A DNA stretch of 64,000 bases. Source: Betaproteobacteria bacterium LSUCC0117 (lineage in GTDB: Bacteria > Pseudomonadota > Gammaproteobacteria > Burkholderiales > Burkholderiaceae_C). Every line of letters begins with the position of its first letter. Position 1 is the first letter of the stretch. Below are positions 60,044 to 64,000 of the stretch, one piece after another. The DNA lies in contig JAUJFZ010000004.1 in NCBI GenBank assembly GCA_030441535.1, forward strand, positions 1 to 64,000, given 5' to 3'. The position numbers were made by a program, and so were the translations under genes. Under the pieces are notes generated by a model, which saw nothing but the letters and a program-made list of their open reading frames with translations, was not told the DNA's origin and ran no database searches.

Positions 60044-61743
60044 GCTTTACCGCGGCTCGCCTCACGAATTTCGGCCAGTGTTGAGCGCGGCGTGATGACT
60101 TCAGGGTCGAGGACCAGATCGATCAATGCGCCGCCGGGGTGTGCCCAAGCGCGCGTCCAGGCTGCTTCAAAGTCTGCGGTGTGTGTGACCCGCTCGGCGT
60201 GGTAGCCATAGCCTTGCGCGAGCAAACAAAAGTCGGGGTTACGCAGTCCGGAACCCGATACCCGTCCCGGAAATTCACGTTCTTGGTGCATGCGTATCGT
60301 GCCGTACATCCCATTGTTCAGAAGCAGAACAACTGTTTTGACGCCCTCGGCGCTTGCGGTGGCCAGCTCTTGGCCGTTCATCAAAAAGTCACCATCACCT
60401 GCTATCGTGAATACGGGGCGACCCGACGCAATCGCTGCCGCAACGCCTGCGGGTACGCCATACCCCATTGATCCGTTGGTGGGCGCTAGTTGGTAGCGTT
60501 GGCCGCTGTCAAACCCCGGAAGCTTGTGGAAACGGTGTAACCACGTCGCAAAGTTACCGGCGCCATTGGTGCAAATCACGTTGGCAGGTAACGTGCGCGA
60601 AACCGTTTGTATGACGCTGAACATGTCAACATTGCCCGGCATCGGACGGCGCGCCGCTTCTGCATCGCTGTGTGTGCGGAAGGCATTCGTTATGCGGTCA
60701 GTCCAGTCGCGCCAATTGCAGGCTGTAGGAGAAGCTGCACCAGCCATGGCCGATGCGATGGCGGGCATACCGGCGCAAAGCGCCAGCTCTGGGGTGTACA
60801 CGCGGTTGAGTTCTTCAGGGTCGGCATGCACGTGAATCAGGCCTTGCCGTTGGCTGCCCACCGGGATCAGGCTGTAGCCACCGCTACTGGCTTCACCCAT
60901 TCGGGCGCCGATGACCAACAAAACGTCTGCTTCACGGATGGCGTTTGCCAAGCCTGCGCCAATGCCCAAGCCGACGTCACCGGCGTATAGCGAGTCACGG
61001 TTATCGAAGAGATCTTGAAAGCGGAAGGTGCAGCCAACCGGGATTTGCCATGCTTGTGCGAAGCGGCGAATATCCGCAGCGGCCGCGGCGGTCCAGCCGC
61101 CGCCGCCCAAAATCATCAGGGGTTTTGTTGCCTGCCTCAACCGGGTGAGGACCTGTTCGAGCTTTTGCAAGTCAGCGCCACCGCGCACCGGCTCCACGCG
61201 TGGCAACACGGTGGCTGCGCAAGTGCGCGTCAGCATGTCCTCGGGTAAAACCAACACCACCGGACCAGGTCGACCATTGAGTGCGGTTGCGAACGCACGT
61301 TGGACATACTCAGGGATGCGCTCGGGGTCATCAATTCGCTCCACCCGTTTCGCGAGTGGTGTGAACATGCCGACGAAGTCGACTTCTTGGAAGGCCTCAC
61401 GATCGCGCGCGTCCTGCGCGACGTCACCGATTAGAAGCACCATCGGCGTTGAGTCCTGAAAAGCGGTGTGAACCCCGATACACGCATTGGTTGCGCCAGG
61501 GCCTCTTGTGACAAAACACACGCCCGGTCGACCTGTGAGCTTGCCCTCAGCCTCCGCCATGTAGGCCGCGCCGCCCTCTTGTCGGGTGACGATGAACTTG
61601 ATTGCATCTGCAAATTGGGTGAAGCCATCAAGGGCTGCGAGGTAACTCTCACCCGGTACCCCGTAAACCCGAGAAACGCCTTGAGTGACCAAAGCTTCAA
61701 TAAGAACATGCCCGGCAATGCGGGTGCTGGAGGTTGATTGCAT
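60040..61743 (-). CDS. ThDP-binding enzyme, acetolactate synthase-like
   Basis: 567-residue thiamine diphosphate enzyme closer to acetolactate synthase large subunits: GVPGESYLAALDGF, the catalytic glutamate in VTRQEGGAAYMAEAEGKLTGRPGVCFVTRGPGATN, DAFQEV-like REAFQEVDFVGMFTPLAK, and the ThDP motif IAGDGDFLMNGQELATA...NNGMYGTI. No small regulatory subunit gene is present, so a catabolic role is more likely than branched-chain synthesis. It is followed upstream (same strand) by the TRAP transporter genes; the gap is about 12 bases to the permease end. Confidence 0.88.
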   Translation of the reverse strand: MQSTSSTRIAGHVLIEALVTQGVSRVYGVPGESYLAALDGFTQFADAIKFIVTRQEGGAAYMAEAEGKLTGRPGVCFVTRGPGATNACIGVHTAFQDSTPMVLLIGDVAQDARDREAFQEVDFVGMFTPLAKRVERIDDPERIPEYVQRAFATALNGRPGPVVLVLPEDMLTRTCAATVLPRVEPVRGGADLQKLEQVLTRLRQATKPLMILGGGGWTAAAAADIRRFAQAWQIPVGCTFRFQDLFDNRDSLYAGDVGLGIGAGLANAIREADVLLVIGARMGEASSGGYSLIPVGSQRQGLIHVHADPEELNRVYTPELALCAGMPAIASAMAGAASPTACNWRDWTDRITNAFRTHSDAEAARRPMPGNVDMFSVIQTVSRTLPANVICTNGAGNFATWLHRFHKLPGFDSGQRYQLAPTNGSMGYGVPAGVAAAIASGRPVFTIAGDGDFLMNGQELATASAEGVKTVVLLLNNGMYGTIRMHQEREFPGRVSGSGLRNPDFCLLAQGYGYHAERVTHTADFEAAWTRAWAHPGGALIDLVLDPEVITPRSTLAEIREASRGKA

Positions 61744-61755
61744 TTCGTGCGTTTT

Positions 61756-63630
61756 TCAGTGTGCGTTTGCAGAGGTGGGTTGGAGTCGCCATTGAGACCA
61801 CAGCGGTAGTAACGCGATTACAAAGCCAATTAAATCGCTTTCCCAACCGGGTTTAATCAGACAAATAGCTGCGATAAACAGCAAGATTTGTTGCCAAGGT
61901 GCGCAGGCCCTTCGTAGAAAACCAAACAGGCTGGCAGACAGCAAGATAGTGCCGATCAAAGCCGTACTCACTGCGCCTAGGATGATCAAGGGATCGCCAA
62001 TCATTAACAGCGCAGGCTGGTAAACAAACATGAAGGGAACGATGTAGGCGGGCGCTGCAACGCGAACTGCAGCCCACCCGGCCTCCCACATGCTTGCTTT
62101 AGCAAGACCTGCGGCTGCGAAAACCGCCAATGCAACTGGCGGGGTAATTGAAGAGAGAATCGCGAAGTACAGCGCGAACATGTGGGCAGCGGGCAGAGCA
62201 GCGCCGAGTTTTACAAGCGCCGGTACCAGTAACGCAACCATGACGATGTAGGCCGGCGTGGTGGGCATACCCATACCCAATATGATGCCTGCGAGAGCGG
62301 TCAAGATAAGGGCTAGCAACAGATAGTCTTTCGACAAAGCGATGACGACTTGTGTAAAGGTAATCCCCAAACCAGTGATGGTGACACATCCGATTACGAT
62401 TCCAGCACACGCGCACGCGACCGCAACTGCCAGGGTGTTCTTGGCACCTTCTTGGAGCGCCTCGAATACGCTTCGCCAAGTGATCCCCACACGCGTTGTG
62501 GCTCGGAGCAACGCCATCGGTAAGCACAATAGCGCAGCGGCCAGCGCGCACAAAGGCGCTGAATACCCAAGGATTAGGCCGAAGAACACAATCAGGATGG
62601 GGATGAACAGATGCCCCCGTTCGATCAACACTGTCAAAAAGCGGGGTAGCTCAGCCTTCGGTATACCCAGCAGGCCATCGCGCTTCGCAATCAGGTGAAC
62701 AGCGAAAAAAACAGAAGCGTAGTAGAGAAGAGCAGGTATGGCCGCCCAAAGCGTAACTTGAAAATAGGACACCGCCAGGAACTCGGCCATCACAAACGCC
62801 GCGGCGCCCATGACCGGTGGCATGAGCTGCCCGCCCGTTGATGCGACAGCCTCGATCGCCGCGGCATTGGGTGGTTTAAAGCCCGTGCGCTTCATTAGCG
62901 GTATCGTCATAGGGCCATCGACCATGACATTGGCTACGGCGCTACCCGAAACAGTCCCGAACATACTTGAACTGATGACCGCGACTTTACCTGGGCCACC
63001 TGCCGTATGACCGGTGATGGATAACGCGAAGTCCATGAACAGGCGTCCTGTTCCGCTGCGCTCCATGAAAGCACCGAAGAGAACGAACAGCATGACATAG
63101 GAGGCCGATACGCCCAGTGTCGAGCCAAAAACCCCTTCTGTAGATAAATACAACTGCTCCATCAAGACTGCAGGAGTGACCTGCGTGAAACCAATGGCGT
63201 AGATCAAGAAGACACTCGCCGTGATGGGTAGTGCCCATCCGATCACGCGACGAGTGCCCTCGAGGACCAGCGCGATTGCAATGACTGCGTTGAACATGTC
63301 ACCTGGGGTGAGGTCGTCGATGTAGATGATGCGATTTATGAAGGCTTCGTAGTTCAGAAAGATATGCAGGATGAAGCTCCAACAGCCGGCGAGCAAAAGA
63401 ACATCAAAGCAGCGCCATTTGAGACCGCCATTTGGTTTCGACGGGTAGAGGAGAAATACCAGAGTGAGTGCGAAAAGCAAGTGTGTGCCGCGGAAGATCA
63501 ATGCTTCCGGCGGACCAAACCCCGCCACATACATGTGATAAAGCGACATGCACACGGCAACTAACATGATTAACCAGCCAAGGGGCCGCGACTGTATCGG
63601 GGTGGTGGGATTCTCGTCAGGGAGTATCAT
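61756..63630 (-). CDS. TRAP transporter fused permease (4TM/12TM, TAXI type)
   Basis: 624-residue membrane protein combining the small (DctQ-like) and large (DctM-like) TRAP permeases. The N-terminal four segments (residues 15-130) are followed by LFGAFMERSGTGRLFMDFALSITGHTAGGPGKVAVISSSMFGTVSGSAVANVMVDGPMTIPLMKRTGF and GMGMPTTPAYIVMVALLVPAL, both signatures of the fused TAXI permeases. It lies between the ThDP gene and its receptor gene. Sodium- or proton-coupled uptake of an unknown acid. Confidence 0.92.
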   Translation of the reverse strand: MILPDENPTTPIQSRPLGWLIMLVAVCMSLYHMYVAGFGPPEALIFRGTHLLFALTLVFLLYPSKPNGGLKWRCFDVLLLAGCWSFILHIFLNYEAFINRIIYIDDLTPGDMFNAVIAIALVLEGTRRVIGWALPITASVFLIYAIGFTQVTPAVLMEQLYLSTEGVFGSTLGVSASYVMLFVLFGAFMERSGTGRLFMDFALSITGHTAGGPGKVAVISSSMFGTVSGSAVANVMVDGPMTIPLMKRTGFKPPNAAAIEAVASTGGQLMPPVMGAAAFVMAEFLAVSYFQVTLWAAIPALLYYASVFFAVHLIAKRDGLLGIPKAELPRFLTVLIERGHLFIPILIVFFGLILGYSAPLCALAAALLCLPMALLRATTRVGITWRSVFEALQEGAKNTLAVAVACACAGIVIGCVTITGLGITFTQVVIALSKDYLLLALILTALAGIILGMGMPTTPAYIVMVALLVPALVKLGAALPAAHMFALYFAILSSITPPVALAVFAAAGLAKASMWEAGWAAVRVAAPAYIVPFMFVYQPALLMIGDPLIILGAVSTALIGTILLSASLFGFLRRACAPWQQILLFIAAICLIKPGWESDLIGFVIALLPLWSQWRLQPTSANAH

Positions 63631-63732
63631 GAGCGCGTCATCGACTAGATGCGAGATAGGAAAACGGGACGCCTGGTGTCGTCCCGTTGATTGTTGACCC
63701 GGTTACGCCAATGGCGCAACCGAGACTGGCCA

Positions 63733-64000
63733 TTACATGGCCCCTGCTTCTTTGTAAAACTTCACCGCGCCCTTATGGAAGGGCACACCGATGTCCACAC
63801 TCATGTCCTTTGGTGTAATACCGTTCATGGATTTCACGATGGAGCCGAGGGTGGACACGTTACCCGCTAAGATTTTGGTCATCTGGTACACCGTGTCCTC
63901 CGGCAAATCGCAGGCCACAACCAAATGAGTTGAGTACGCGATAACTGGAACATCTTTGTCTTGCTTCGGGTAGGTGCCGGCCTTGATATTCATCTTGAAA
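63733..64000 (-). CDS. TAXI-family TRAP substrate-binding protein (partial, C-terminal end)
   Basis: The last 86 or so residues of a TRAP receptor of the TAXI (TRAP-associated extracytoplasmic immunogenic) family: VPVIAYSTHLVVACDLPEDTVYQMTKILAGNV and the conserved ending with IPFHKGAVKFYKEAG-like VPFHKGAVKFYKEAGAM. The frame stays open to the right edge, so the gene continues beyond the window. It is the receptor of the fused permease. A 102-base gap with no visible gene separates them. Confidence 0.85.
   Translation of the reverse strand, partial: FKMNIKAGTYPKQDKDVPVIAYSTHLVVACDLPEDTVYQMTKILAGNVSTLGSIVKSMNGITPKDMSVDIGVPFHKGAVKFYKEAGAM

Noticed and set aside
56018..61743. Annotating the two ThDP enzymes as biosynthetic acetolactate synthase
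   Set aside because: There is no small regulatory subunit, no ilvC, and the neighbours are a CoA ligase and a TRAP transporter; a catabolic role fits better.
1..64000. tRNA, rRNA, CRISPR arrays, insertion sequences and phage genes
   Set aside because: I looked for the T-loop signature, regularly spaced repeats and transposase or integrase motifs in the gaps and found none that held up. A profile search would be needed to exclude weak cases.

Overview
The window looks like chromosomal DNA of a betaproteobacterium, probably Burkholderiales and possibly Alcaligenaceae-like (low certainty). The basis is moderate GC, dense ATGA-overlapping operons, tripartite TRAP transporters (DctP and TAXI types), a fused LivM-LivG transporter and CoA-based aromatic catabolism. 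I saw no rRNA, tRNA, CRISPR array, insertion sequence or phage gene. Almost all of the region is catabolic, so it reads as an accessory 'aromatic and amino-acid utilisation' block.

Layout. 1-3.1 kb: small single genes (class II aldolase, VOC protein, AHSA1-like protein, Lon substrate-binding-like protein). 3.1-15.2 kb: a nearly complete tryptophan-to-anthranilate-to-CoA route. kynB-kynU-kynA make anthranilate. A CoA ligase, a hybrid flavin monooxygenase/reductase, an SDR, an enoyl-CoA hydratase, an acyl-CoA dehydrogenase, a Rid-family protein and a MarR regulator form the aerobic 2-aminobenzoyl-CoA pathway. Two near-identical palindromes sit in its two promoter regions. 15.2-25.2 kb: TPR protein, SPFH/short NfeD pair, nitrile hydratase alpha/beta without an activator gene, NDH-2, HxlR regulator, YdjM-like protein, an XRE regulator interrupted by an in-frame TGA, DUF2061 protein, methyltransferase with a hairpin-rich leader, and a LysR regulator.

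25.2-41.7 kb: iorA-iorB type indolepyruvate (aryl-pyruvate):ferredoxin oxidoreductase next to a DctPQM TRAP transporter and a DUF3237 protein. MFS, TRIC, paaZ, P450, epoxide hydrolase, YqhA, LysE, a tiny Cys-rich protein and an MDR oxidoreductase follow. 41.7-48.5 kb: a branched-chain-type ABC transporter (LivK, LivH, fused LivMG, LivF) leading into a MobA-like 3-hydroxybenzoate/phenol monooxygenase.

48.5-56 kb: a cluster resembling the CoA-dependent, beta-oxidative deacetylation route for hydroxycinnamates: feruloyl-CoA synthetase, hydratase, SDR, acyl-CoA dehydrogenase and MarR on the minus strand. Divergent from it are an amidohydrolase and a dehalogenase-like alpha/beta hydrolase. 56-64 kb: an uncharacterised system of two ThDP-dependent acetolactate-synthase-like enzymes, an acyl-CoA ligase, a GntR regulator with a perfect palindrome in the divergent promoter, and a TAXI-type TRAP transporter whose receptor gene runs off the window.

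No thiolase was seen anywhere in the window, which fits hydrolytic or other thiolase-free endings for the CoA pathways. Points most worth a second look are the 146-bp duplicated promoter/5'-gene segment upstream of the kyn operon, the shared MarR-like palindromes, the Rid protein lacking the usual arginine, the TGA-interrupted XRE regulator, the 10-G tract in the MobA-like gene, and the ThDP/CoA-ligase/TAXI system.
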